Assembly: GCA_965662735.1 (NCBI GenBank)
Contig: CBFIIU010000003.1
Coordinates: 1-64,000, forward strand
Reading direction: 5' to 3'
Origin: JAYODZ01 sp965662735
GTDB taxonomy: Bacteria; Pseudomonadota; Alphaproteobacteria; RS24
Length of the DNA stretch: 64,000 bases
The notes beneath the pieces were generated by a model that was not told the origin of the DNA, made no database searches, and saw only the letters and a program-made list of their open reading frames with translations. Shown one piece after another: positions 8,478 through 16,670 of the stretch (position 1 is its first letter; the number at the start of each line of letters is the position of its first letter). The translations under genes and the position numbers were made by a program.

Positions 8478-9809
8478 ATGGCATCCGCAGCAGAACAGCT
8501 TGCCGCTAATTTGAGCTTCTCGGCTTTTCGATCGGCTGATGAGCTTAAAAAGCGCATCTGGTTTACCCTGTTTGCGTTGGTTGTATATCGTCTCGGCACA
8601 TATATTCCATTGCCAGGTATTGATGCGGGCGCGCTCGCATCGGTGTTTCAGCAAAATCAATCTGGCATTATTGGCATGTTCAATATGTTTGCCGGTGGCG
8701 CTGTCGGTCGGATGGCCATTTTTGCCCTCAACATCATGCCCTATATTACGGCGTCCATTGTCATTCAATTGATGACCTCGGTCGTGCCGCATTTGGAGCA
8801 GCTGAAAAAAGAGGGCGAGCAAGGCCGAAAACAAATCAACCAATATACGCGCTATGGCACTGTGCTTCTGGCGACCTTGCAAGGCTATGGCATTGCCGTT
8901 GGCCTTGAAGGCGCGCAAGGGGTTGTAACCGATCCCGGTTTATTCTTCCGCATTAGCGCCGTCATCACCTTGGTGGGCGGAACTGTATTCTTGATGTGGT
9001 TGGGTGAGCAAATCACGGCGCGGGGCGTTGGGAATGGCATTTCGCTGATTATTTTTGCGGGAATTGTGGCTGAGCTGCCAAGCGCCCTCGCGGGTACCCT
9101 TGAATTGGGACGCCAAGGCGCTCTGTCGACCTTTGTTATTTTAGGTCTGATGATCATGGTCGTGGTCGTTATTGCCTTCATCGTGTTCATGGAGCGAGCG
9201 CAGCGCCGGTTGCTGGTTCAATACCCGAAGCGTCAGATGGGCAATAAGATGATGGGGGGCGAAAGCTCGCATTTGCCGCTCAAGTTGAACACGGCAGGCG
9301 TCATCCCCCCGATTTTTGCGTCATCACTTTTGCTGTTGCCGATGACCATCGCCAATTTTAGCGGGGGTGAAGCAGATAGCGTGATGACGACGATCACAGC
9401 CTTATTGGGGCGCGGACAACCCGCTTATATGGCCCTATATGCTGCTGGTATTATCTTTTTCTGCTTTTTCTATACATCGATTGTCTTCAACCCAACCGAG
9501 ACCGCGGACAATCTGAAGCGGTATGGCGGGTTTATTCCAGGCATTCGCCCTGGCCAACGTACCGCAGAATATATTGATACGATTTTAACGCGCTTGACGA
9601 CGGTTGGCGCGATCTATCTGACGCTCGTTTGTTTGCTGCCAGAAATGCTGATTAACGCCTATAATGTGCCCTTTTACTTTGGCGGCACGTCGGTTTTAAT
9701 TGTGGTGAATGTGACCATGGACACGGTATCGCAAATTCAAAGCCATTTGTTCGCGCATCAGTATGAGGGCTTGATCAAAAAATCACGCCTGAAGGGAGGG
9801 CGTTCATGA
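8478..9809 (+). CDS. secY: Preprotein translocase channel subunit SecY
   Basis: 443 residues with about ten hydrophobic membrane spans, the normal SecY architecture. SecY forms the inner-membrane protein-conducting channel with SecE and SecG. The plug-region sequence IGMFNMFAGGAVGRMAIFAL and FVFMERAQRRLLVQYPKRQ-like cytoplasmic loop are recognisable. It overlaps adk by 4 bp (ATGA), the usual secY-adk coupling. Confidence 0.98.
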   Translation: MASAAEQLAANLSFSAFRSADELKKRIWFTLFALVVYRLGTYIPLPGIDAGALASVFQQNQSGIIGMFNMFAGGAVGRMAIFALNIMPYITASIVIQLMTSVVPHLEQLKKEGEQGRKQINQYTRYGTVLLATLQGYGIAVGLEGAQGVVTDPGLFFRISAVITLVGGTVFLMWLGEQITARGVGNGISLIIFAGIVAELPSALAGTLELGRQGALSTFVILGLMIMVVVVIAFIVFMERAQRRLLVQYPKRQMGNKMMGGESSHLPLKLNTAGVIPPIFASSLLLLPMTIANFSGGEADSVMTTITALLGRGQPAYMALYAAGIIFFCFFYTSIVFNPTETADNLKRYGGFIPGIRPGQRTAEYIDTILTRLTTVGAIYLTLVCLLPEMLINAYNVPFYFGGTSVLIVVNVTMDTVSQIQSHLFAHQYEGLIKKSRLKGGRS

Positions 9810-10378
9810 GATTGATTTTTCTAGGACCTCCTGGGGCAGGGAAGGGCACGCAGGCTCAGCGGATTGAAACGGAGCTGGGGATTAAGCAATTGTCGACTGG
9901 CGATATGTTGCGTGCTGCGGTTGCCGCTGAAACGCCGATCGGCTTGCAGGCCAAGGATATTATGGCGCGCGGTGATTTGGTGCCGGATGAGGTTGTGGTT
10001 GGGATTATCTCTGATCGCATCGATGATGCGGACTGTGCATCCGGTTTCATTTTAGACGGATTTCCCCGCAATGTCGCCCAAGCGGAGGCCCTCGACGCGA
10101 TGCTGGCGCGCAAGGGCCTTGATCTCGACGCAGTGGTTGAATTAACCGTCGATCCCAAAATTCTTATTCAGCGCATCCTAACCCGTGCGGCTCAAAGTGC
10201 TGAGGGACCACGCGAAGATGATACGGAAGAGGCGTTAACCCATCGCCTGACCGTTTATGATCAACAGACAGCGCCCGTTTCGGCGCATTACAAAAAACAA
10301 GGTTTATTGCGCGCCGTTGATGGCATGTTGGATATTGATGCGGTGACGCAAGAAATTAAACAAAGTTTGGGCATTTAA
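9806..10378 (+). CDS. adk: Adenylate kinase (short type)
   Basis: 190 residues. The P-loop MRLIFLGPPGAGKGTQAQRI is at the N-terminus and the NMP-binding DGFPRN motif follows at about residue 86. The LID region is short, without the four-cysteine zinc site of long-type enzymes. It catalyses ATP + AMP to 2 ADP in the cytoplasm. It is translationally coupled to secY. Confidence 0.97.
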   Translation: MRLIFLGPPGAGKGTQAQRIETELGIKQLSTGDMLRAAVAAETPIGLQAKDIMARGDLVPDEVVVGIISDRIDDADCASGFILDGFPRNVAQAEALDAMLARKGLDLDAVVELTVDPKILIQRILTRAAQSAEGPREDDTEEALTHRLTVYDQQTAPVSAHYKKQGLLRAVDGMLDIDAVTQEIKQSLGI

Positions 10379-10403
10379 AAGGGGTAAGGAACGGTTTATT
10401 CGG

Positions 10404-10431
10404 TTGACTGGACAGGGAATTTTCATATAAT
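10404..10431 (+). promoter_or_regulatory. Near-consensus sigma70-type promoter before rpsM
   Basis: TTGACT (10404-10409) and TATAAT (10426-10431) are separated by 16 bp in the 173-bp gap between adk and rpsM. This is the only long gap in the ribosomal cluster, so the alpha operon (rpsM-rpsK-rpoA-rplQ) probably has its own promoter in addition to read-through from spc. Confidence 0.7.
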
Positions 10432-10551
10432 CCGCGACTTATGGCTGGGTTATCTGTTTGCTTCCGAAAACTGTCATCCAGCAGGTTTAACGATCTGTTT
10501 TTAAATCAAATTCCCTAAAGCGGCCGGTAAGGCTGGAGCAAGGAGAAGCAA

Positions 10552-10920
10552 GTGGCTCGTATCGCTGGTGTAAACATTCCGACGGCAAAGCGCGTAGTGA
10601 TCGCTCTGACCTATATCCACGGCATCGGCCCGAAAAAGGCCCATGAAATCTGTGAAAAAATCGGCATCCCGCTTGAGCGTCGTGTGAATGAGCTGAGCGA
10701 AGCCGATGTGATTAAAATTCGCGAGACCATTGATGCGGATTATATGGTGGAAGGTGATCTTCGTCGCGAAAACTCAATGAACATCAAACGTTTGTTGGAT
10801 TTGGGCTGTTATCGCGGCTTACGGCACCGCCGGAATTTGCCGGTGCGTGGCCAAAGAACACATACCAATGCACGTACTCGTAAAGGCCCTGCTAAGGCCA
10901 TTGCCGGTAAGAAGAAATAG
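10552..10920 (+). CDS. rpsM: 30S ribosomal protein S13
   Basis: 122 residues from a GTG start with AAGGAGAAGCAA upstream. MARIAGVNIPTAKRVVIALTY and the C-terminal RGQRTHTNARTRKGPAK are S13 signatures. S13 forms head-to-50S bridges and contacts tRNA in the P site. It is the first gene after the internal promoter at 10404-10431. Confidence 0.98.
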   Translation: MARIAGVNIPTAKRVVIALTYIHGIGPKKAHEICEKIGIPLERRVNELSEADVIKIRETIDADYMVEGDLRRENSMNIKRLLDLGCYRGLRHRRNLPVRGQRTHTNARTRKGPAKAIAGKKK

Positions 10921-10938
10921 GTCGAGGAGTGGTACGAT

Positions 10939-11328
10939 ATGGCAACTGATAAAACACGCATACGTCGTCGCGAACGGAAAAATATCGTTTCCGGCGTGGC
11001 CCATGTCAATTCGACCTTCAATAATACGATGGTCACCATTTCTGACGTGCAAGGCAATACGATCTCATGGTCGTCAGCTGGAACAATGGGGTTTAAAGGG
11101 TCGCGTAAATCGACCCCCTATGCCGCGCAAATGGCTGCAGAAGATGCCGGTAAAAAAGCGATGGAACACGGCATGAAATCGTTAGAGGTCGAAGTGCAAG
11201 GGCCTGGTTCGGGTCGGGAAAGCGCGCTGCGTGCGCTGCAGGCCGCGGGCTTCACGATTACGACTATTCGCGACGTCACACCCATTCCGCATAATGGGTG
11301 CCGTCCTCCAAAACGCCGCCGCGTTTAA
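10939..11328 (+). CDS. rpsK: 30S ribosomal protein S11
   Basis: 129 residues, with the conserved HVNSTFNNTMVTISD and C-terminal RDVTPIPHNGCRPPKRRRV. S11 lies on the platform near the E site. The ribosome-binding site is GAGGAGTGG. Confidence 0.98.
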   Translation: MATDKTRIRRRERKNIVSGVAHVNSTFNNTMVTISDVQGNTISWSSAGTMGFKGSRKSTPYAAQMAAEDAGKKAMEHGMKSLEVEVQGPGSGRESALRALQAAGFTITTIRDVTPIPHNGCRPPKRRRV

Positions 11329-11359
11329 TTTATCGACTTATTTCGCAAGGAAAAAAATC

Positions 11360-12379
11360 GTGTTTCAAAAAAATTGGCAAGAACTGATTAAACCCAACAA
11401 GCTCGAAATCACGCAAGGGACGGATGAGCGCCGTCATGCACGCGTGATTGCCGAGCCGCTCGAGCGCGGCTTTGGCTTGACGTTGGGCAATGCGCTGCGT
11501 CGCATTTTGCTGTCATCTGTTCAAGGTGCCGCTGTTACGTCTGTAAAAATCGATGGCGTGTTGCATGAGTTTTCATCCGTACCAGGCGTGCGCGAAGACG
11601 TCACCGATATCGTGCTGAATATTAAGCGCATGGCGCTAACAATGCATGCAGAGGGTACCAAGCGCCTTATTTTGAGCAAAAAAGGCCCGGGTGTTGTTAC
11701 AGCAGGTGACATTGAACCAACAGCAGATATTGAAATTCACAATCCTGATCTGGTTTTGTGCACGCTCGATGAGGGCGGCGAAGTTCGCATGGAGTTCACC
11801 GTTACCACGGGTAAGGGTTATGTGCCTGCTGAGCAAAATCGCGACGAAGAAGCCCCCATTGGCGTTATTCCGATCGATGCCTTATATAGCCCCGTGCGCC
11901 GCGTAACCTACAATGTTGAAAATACGCGTGAAGGCCAGGTTCTCGATTATGATAAGCTGACCCTCGATATCGAAACCAATGGAACTGTTACGCCAGAAGA
12001 CGCCTTAGCCTTTTCTGCACGAATTTTACAAGATCAATTGCAAACTTTCGTTAACTTCGAAGAGCCTGAAGTGGTTCAAGAAGAAGTATCCCCCATCGAG
12101 GAAACAGGTTTCTCGGCGGCTCTGTTGAAAAAAGTGGATGAGTTGGAACTGTCGGTTCGTTCAGCCAATTGCTTGAAAAACGACAATATTGTTTACATTG
12201 GTGATCTGATCCAAAAATCCGAAAATGAAATGCTTCGGACGCCTAATTTTGGTCGTAAATCATTGAATGAAATCAAAGAAGTTCTGTCCGAAATGGGCTT
12301 ACATTTGGGTATGGACGTGCCGAATTGGCCACCTGAAAACATCGAAGACTTGGCCAAGCGCCTTGAGGAAAATTACTAA
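11360..12379 (+). CDS. rpoA: DNA-directed RNA polymerase subunit alpha
   Basis: 339 residues from a GTG at 11360 (VFQKNWQELIKPNKLE), the usual N-terminus of alphaproteobacterial RpoA. The frame is open further upstream, but that overlaps rpsK. AAGGAAAAAAATC supplies the ribosome-binding site. The N-terminal assembly domain (ERGFGLTLGNALRRILLSS) and the C-terminal DNA/activator-binding domain (LSVRSANCLKNDNIVYIGDL, then TPNFGRKSLNEIKEVL) are both complete. Confidence 0.97.
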   Translation: MFQKNWQELIKPNKLEITQGTDERRHARVIAEPLERGFGLTLGNALRRILLSSVQGAAVTSVKIDGVLHEFSSVPGVREDVTDIVLNIKRMALTMHAEGTKRLILSKKGPGVVTAGDIEPTADIEIHNPDLVLCTLDEGGEVRMEFTVTTGKGYVPAEQNRDEEAPIGVIPIDALYSPVRRVTYNVENTREGQVLDYDKLTLDIETNGTVTPEDALAFSARILQDQLQTFVNFEEPEVVQEEVSPIEETGFSAALLKKVDELELSVRSANCLKNDNIVYIGDLIQKSENEMLRTPNFGRKSLNEIKEVLSEMGLHLGMDVPNWPPENIEDLAKRLEENY

Positions 12380-12408
12380 GCGCCGTTTGGCGATTATAGG
12401 AGAGTATG

Positions 12409-12834
12409 ATGCGTCACGCCAAAGCTGGTCGCAAACTGAACCGAACAAGCTCGCATCGCAAGGCCATGCTGAGCAATATGGCTGTTGCGCTGATTAAGCA
12501 TGAGCAAATTGTCACGACTTTGCCCAAAGCAAAGGAACTGCGACCCTATGTTGAAAAGCTGATTACGCTTGGAAAACGCGGCGACCTTCATGCGCGTCGT
12601 CAAGCCAGCGCGAAATTGCCAGAAGAGCAATATGTCGGAAAATTGTTTGAGACGCTCGGCCCCCGCTATGCAGAGCGGAATGGCGGCTATACGCGTGTTT
12701 TAAAAGCCGGCTACCGTCATGGCGATAACGCACCCATGGCTGTGATTGAATTTGTTGATCGCGACCCTGCGGCGCGCGGCCAGGATTCTGGTCCTGTGAT
12801 CGTCGATGATGAGGACGTCTCGGAAACGGCTTAA
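12409..12834 (+). CDS. rplQ: 50S ribosomal protein L17
   Basis: 141 residues from the second of two tandem ATGs (MRHAKAGRKLNRTSSHRKAM, the standard L17 N-terminus). The core ends at about residue 118 and an acidic tail of some 20 residues follows. It closes the alpha operon; an intrinsic terminator lies about 30 bp downstream. Confidence 0.96.
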   Translation: MRHAKAGRKLNRTSSHRKAMLSNMAVALIKHEQIVTTLPKAKELRPYVEKLITLGKRGDLHARRQASAKLPEEQYVGKLFETLGPRYAERNGGYTRVLKAGYRHGDNAPMAVIEFVDRDPAARGQDSGPVIVDDEDVSETA

Positions 12835-12838
12835 TCCC

Positions 12839-14290
12839 ATGAATTTTTCGGGGCATTTGAAGAGGCACGCCGTTGGAGCGTGCCTTTTTATTTTAGGCGC
12901 ATCCTTTTGTGTTCCCGCTTTCCTCTCAAGCACCTCGACTGCGCAAGCCGAATCCCAAATTCCCACGACGCGATTGGAGCTCCAATATTCGATGGCGCCC
13001 GTGGTCGCGCGTGTTGTGCCCAGCGTCGTCAATGTCTATGCAACGCGTATCGTGGCATCGCGTCGTCGGAGCTTGTTTGACGACCCGTTTTTTAACCAGT
13101 TTTTTGGCGATGGGTTTGGCCGCCGCGGCGAGCCGCAAAAGCGAACCCAAGAATCTTTGGGATCGGGTGTCGTGGTGGATACGAGCGGGCTGATCGTAAC
13201 CAATCACCATGTCATCGAAGATGCCGAAGATCTCACAGTGATTTTGTCCGACCGACGCGAGTTTAAGGCCCGATTGGTTCTTGATGATGCACGCACGGAC
13301 CTTGCTGTCTTGCAGCTGGATGAGGCGCCGAGTGATTTGCAGGCCATCGCCTTGCAAGATAGCGATCAAATTGCTGTGGGGGATTTGGTGTTGGCTGTCG
13401 GGAATCCGTTTGGTGTGGGCCAGACGGTAACCAGCGGAATTGTATCGGCGCTGGCTCGCACACAAGTCGGCATTTCAGATTATCAATCCTTTATCCAAAC
13501 CGATGCCGCCATTAACCCGGGCAATTCAGGGGGCGCCCTGGTGGATATGAATGGTCAGCTTATTGGTGTGAATACCGCTATTTTCTCACGTTCTGGCGGC
13601 TCGGTGGGGATTGGCTTCGCGATCCCGGCTAATATGGTCGCGCAAGTGATCCGCGCCGCGCAAAAGGGCGAAAAAGTTGTTCGCCCTTGGCTGGGTGCTG
13701 AGTTGCAGAATATATCGGCCGAACTGGCGACGGCCATGGGGTTAGATCGGCCAATGGGCGCCGTTGTGACATATGTTCATCCAGCGAGTAGTCTCGCGCG
13801 TCAAGGCCTTCAATCAGGCGACGTCATTACTGCGGTTGATGGGGTGGGTGTTGCTAATGTCGAAGAGCTGCGCTATCGCGTGGCGACCCGTGACATTGGG
13901 ACGAAACTGGAATTTACTTATTTGCGCGATGGTCGGCGTAAACAGACCAAGGTCACAATGATCGCGCCACCGGATCGGCCCCCGCGCGATGCCTGGCAAG
14001 TCGTTGGTCAATCGGTTTTGCAAGGTGCACGTGTGGCAAATATAAACCCTCAATTGCTCGAAGAATTTCGTTTACCAGTTGATCGATCGGGGGTGATCGT
14101 GGTGGATGTGGTTCGACCGAGCTTGGCGGCACGTTTTGGTTTCCGTGTCGGCGATATTGTGCGCAGTGTTGATGGGACAGCGATCACCTCGGTTGCGGAC
14201 ATGAAAGACCAAGAGACAAGCTTTGCGCGCATTGGTGCGACTGTCGAAATTCAGCGCGGTGAACGCGTGTTAACGGGAACGGTGCGCTAA
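12839..14290 (+). CDS. DegP/HtrA-family periplasmic serine protease
   Basis: 483 residues from the ATG at 12839. The N-terminus is a signal peptide (positive HLKR, a hydrophobic stretch, then AQA before the likely cleavage site). The trypsin-like domain has His about 124 in TNHHV, Asp about 154 in ARTDLAVL and Ser about 230 in NPGNSGGAL. Two PDZ domains follow at about residues 280-370 and 390-480. Family members degrade or refold misfolded envelope proteins. The frame is open 33 bp further upstream, but that overlaps rplQ. The gene has no gap before the pseudouridine synthase (1 bp). Expression by read-through from rplQ would have to pass a terminator lying inside this gene's own 5' end. Confidence 0.93.
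   Translation: MNFSGHLKRHAVGACLFILGASFCVPAFLSSTSTAQAESQIPTTRLELQYSMAPVVARVVPSVVNVYATRIVASRRRSLFDDPFFNQFFGDGFGRRGEPQKRTQESLGSGVVVDTSGLIVTNHHVIEDAEDLTVILSDRREFKARLVLDDARTDLAVLQLDEAPSDLQAIALQDSDQIAVGDLVLAVGNPFGVGQTVTSGIVSALARTQVGISDYQSFIQTDAAINPGNSGGALVDMNGQLIGVNTAIFSRSGGSVGIGFAIPANMVAQVIRAAQKGEKVVRPWLGAELQNISAELATAMGLDRPMGAVVTYVHPASSLARQGLQSGDVITAVDGVGVANVEELRYRVATRDIGTKLEFTYLRDGRRKQTKVTMIAPPDRPPRDAWQVVGQSVLQGARVANINPQLLEEFRLPVDRSGVIVVDVVRPSLAARFGFRVGDIVRSVDGTAITSVADMKDQETSFARIGATVEIQRGERVLTGTVR
12863..12894 (+). terminator. Intrinsic terminator of the ribosomal cluster, inside the next gene
   Basis: GGCACGC (12864-12870) pairs with GCGTGCC (12878-12884) around a 7-base loop, and TTTTTATTTT follows. 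An extra A-T pair closes the stem. The hairpin lies 30 bp past the rplQ stop but within the signal-peptide codons of the HtrA protease that starts at 12839. Confidence 0.8.
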
Positions 14291-14291
14291 G

Positions 14292-15272
14292 ATGGTGCGC
14301 TATCAAGAGGTCGTGCGCGATGAGGAAGGGATGCGGTTAGACCGCTGGTTCCGTCGCCATTTTCCACTCATGTCGCAAGGCCTGCTCGAAAAATTGTGTC
14401 GAAAAGGGCTGGTGCGCGTTGACGGCGGTCGAACCAAGGCAGCCTCGCGGCTGGCGGCTGGTCAAACTATTCGGATCCCGCCAGAGGTCGTTTCAGCGGA
14501 GCGCCCTAAAAAAAGCGTCGATTATCGCCTGGCCGATGAACTTAAAGAGAAGATCATTTATCAAGATCGAGATTTATTGGTGATTAACAAACCCAGTGGT
14601 TTGGCCGTGCAAGGTGGAACGAAAACGGAGCGGCATATTGATGCCGCCTTGCCCGCTTTAACATTTGATGCGGAGGAGGCTCCGCGCTTGGTGCATCGGC
14701 TCGATCGTGACACGTCGGGCTTGCTCCTCTTGGCTCGAACCCGAGCGGCGGCACAAAGTCTGACCCGACAATTTGCCCGACGCGAGATGCGAAAAGTGTA
14801 TTGGGCGCTCGTGCAGGGCAATCCCCGTCCATCGCGCGGCCGGGTCGATGTGCCGCTTGCAAAACGTGTGGGCCGGAGCGGGGGAGAGCGCGTTCACGCG
14901 GCGCGCAGCTTCGATGAGGATGCATTGCGGGCCCGCACCGACTATGCCGAGTTAGCGCGTGCCGGGCAAAAATTTAGCTGGGTTGCCCTCTTGCCGCATA
15001 CGGGGCGAACCCATCAATTGCGTGTGCATATGATGGCTATTGGCCATCCCATTGCGGGCGATCCCAAATATCGTCGGATGGACGATACACAAGAATTTGG
15101 CGGAATTATTGAAAAGAAACTGCATTTGCATGCGAGATCGGTTAGCGTGATGCATCCGTCGCGGCAGCAGATTCTTCATTTCGAGGCGCCGCTCACGGGC
15201 CATATGGCGCAAAGCTGGTCTGATCTGGGATTTGATCAAGCGGATGGCATTGATCCATTTGAGGAGGCGTAA
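14292..15272 (+). CDS. RluC/RluD-family 23S rRNA pseudouridine synthase
   Basis: 326 residues. An S4 RNA-binding domain occupies about the first 80 residues, followed by the RluA-type catalytic domain with HRLDRDTSGLLLLA, where Asp is the nucleophile. Members convert specific uridines in 23S rRNA to pseudouridine. The size and S4 domain fit RluC, but the target position cannot be told from sequence. It begins 1 bp after the protease stop and is followed directly by a HAD phosphatase. Confidence 0.93.
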   Translation: MVRYQEVVRDEEGMRLDRWFRRHFPLMSQGLLEKLCRKGLVRVDGGRTKAASRLAAGQTIRIPPEVVSAERPKKSVDYRLADELKEKIIYQDRDLLVINKPSGLAVQGGTKTERHIDAALPALTFDAEEAPRLVHRLDRDTSGLLLLARTRAAAQSLTRQFARREMRKVYWALVQGNPRPSRGRVDVPLAKRVGRSGGERVHAARSFDEDALRARTDYAELARAGQKFSWVALLPHTGRTHQLRVHMMAIGHPIAGDPKYRRMDDTQEFGGIIEKKLHLHARSVSVMHPSRQQILHFEAPLTGHMAQSWSDLGFDQADGIDPFEEA

Positions 15273-15273
15273 C

Positions 15274-15936
15274 GTGTATTTGGTTGTTTTTGATTGCGAT
15301 GGCACATTGGTCGATAGCCAACACGCGATTATTGCCGCCACTGAGTATGCTTTAACGCGTGCGCATTTGCCGATCCCGGAGCGTAAAAAAATACTCAATG
15401 CCGTTGGCTTACCTCTCGATGCGGCTTTGCAACGTCATGCGCCCGATGCCGATGCCGACCTCTTGGCGAAAATTGTCGAGGATTACCGTGAAGAGAGCGT
15501 GCGCTTGGCTCAGCAAGATACGCGGGGGCAAATCATGTTTCCGGGGATGCGCGACTTGATTGTCAGCCTTGGACAAGAAAAACAAGTGCGTCTTGGCATG
15601 GTCACCATGAAGTCGCGTCGTGGCGTCGAGCGTGTTGTCGATGCCTATGACATTCGGCCGTTTTTTCACGCCTTAAAAAGTGCAGATGATGGGCCCGGTA
15701 AACCTGCACCTGACTTATTGCTCGAGGCGATGCGTGAGCTCGATATACCCGCATCGAGAACAATGATGATCGGGGATACGAGTTTCGATATGTTGATGGC
15801 ACGAGCCGCGGGAACCTATGCCATCGGTGTAAGTTGGGGCTATCAAACCGTCGAAGAGCTTGAAGAATCCGGGGCCCATGAAATTGTCGCCTCGCCCGAG
15901 GAATTGGCGCAGTCCATTCATATGTTCATTTCTTAA
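15274..15936 (+). CDS. HAD-superfamily hydrolase (phosphoglycolate-phosphatase-like)
   Basis: 220 residues from a GTG at 15274, directly after GAGGAGG (15261-15267). An upstream extension of the same frame lies inside the pseudouridine synthase gene and is rejected. The HAD motif I DCDGTLVDS is at residues 7-15, motif III at GKPAPDLL and motif IV at GDTSFDM. The cap is alpha-helical, as in Gph-like enzymes. The exact substrate is unknown. In many alphaproteobacteria the same order rlu-HAD-ATP12 is seen. Confidence 0.92.
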   Translation: MYLVVFDCDGTLVDSQHAIIAATEYALTRAHLPIPERKKILNAVGLPLDAALQRHAPDADADLLAKIVEDYREESVRLAQQDTRGQIMFPGMRDLIVSLGQEKQVRLGMVTMKSRRGVERVVDAYDIRPFFHALKSADDGPGKPAPDLLLEAMRELDIPASRTMMIGDTSFDMLMARAAGTYAIGVSWGYQTVEELEESGAHEIVASPEELAQSIHMFIS

Positions 15937-15944
15937 GCGGTCGC

Positions 15945-16637
15945 ATGAAACGCTTTTACGAACAGGTTAATGTTGTTGGTATCGAGGGGCGCTATCACGT
16001 GACCTTGGATGATAAACCTGTCAAAACGCCGGCGCGGCGGGATATTCATGTGTCCGAAGCCTTGGCCGCCTTGCTTGCCGAAGAATGGGCCCGACAGGGC
16101 GAGACCATTCAAGCGACCGCGATGACGACGATGCGTCTTGTCGCCACGGCTATTGATCGGATTACTGACAATCCAGCTGCGGCGCTGGCGGAGTTTCGCT
16201 CCTATGCTGGGTCCGATCTTTTGTGTTATCGCTCGCCCGAGCCTCGCGAGCTGGTTCACCGACAACAGGCGCTGTGGGATCCGATATTGGACTGGGCGCG
16301 CCAGCGCTATGATGTGTCTTTTGAGCTGAGCAATGGCATTATGCCGGTGCCACAGCCTGAGGAGACGCTCAATCGTCTTGGAAGAGCCGCCGGCCATGAT
16401 GAATTGCGACTATCTGGGCTGATCTATGGGTGCCATATGATGGGCTCGGCTGTTCTTGCGCTGGCGCTTGCCGAGGGTGAAATCGCGCAGGATCAAGCCC
16501 ATTCGCTCAGCTGTTTGGATCATCTCTATCAATTAGAGACTTGGGGCGAAGATGCCGAAGAAAGGCGACGCCTTGATCAAATATTACTGGAATTAGAGAG
16601 TTTAACCAGATACTTTCGTTCCCTAGTACCAGCATGA
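15945..16637 (+). CDS. ATP12-family F1-ATPase assembly chaperone
   Basis: 230 residues beginning MKRFYEQVNVVGIEGRYHV with the conserved LDDKPVKTPARRDIHVS and EEWARQGE segments of the ATP12 family. In mitochondria ATP12 binds free F1 alpha subunit and aids F1 assembly, and the bacterial members occur mainly in Alphaproteobacteria. Role in this organism is inferred from the family. It lies 8 bp after the HAD gene. Confidence 0.9.
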   Translation: MKRFYEQVNVVGIEGRYHVTLDDKPVKTPARRDIHVSEALAALLAEEWARQGETIQATAMTTMRLVATAIDRITDNPAAALAEFRSYAGSDLLCYRSPEPRELVHRQQALWDPILDWARQRYDVSFELSNGIMPVPQPEETLNRLGRAAGHDELRLSGLIYGCHMMGSAVLALALAEGEIAQDQAHSLSCLDHLYQLETWGEDAEERRRLDQILLELESLTRYFRSLVPA

Positions 16638-16670
16638 TGATTGTTTTTGCAAGACCGGGGAGGGTGATGC

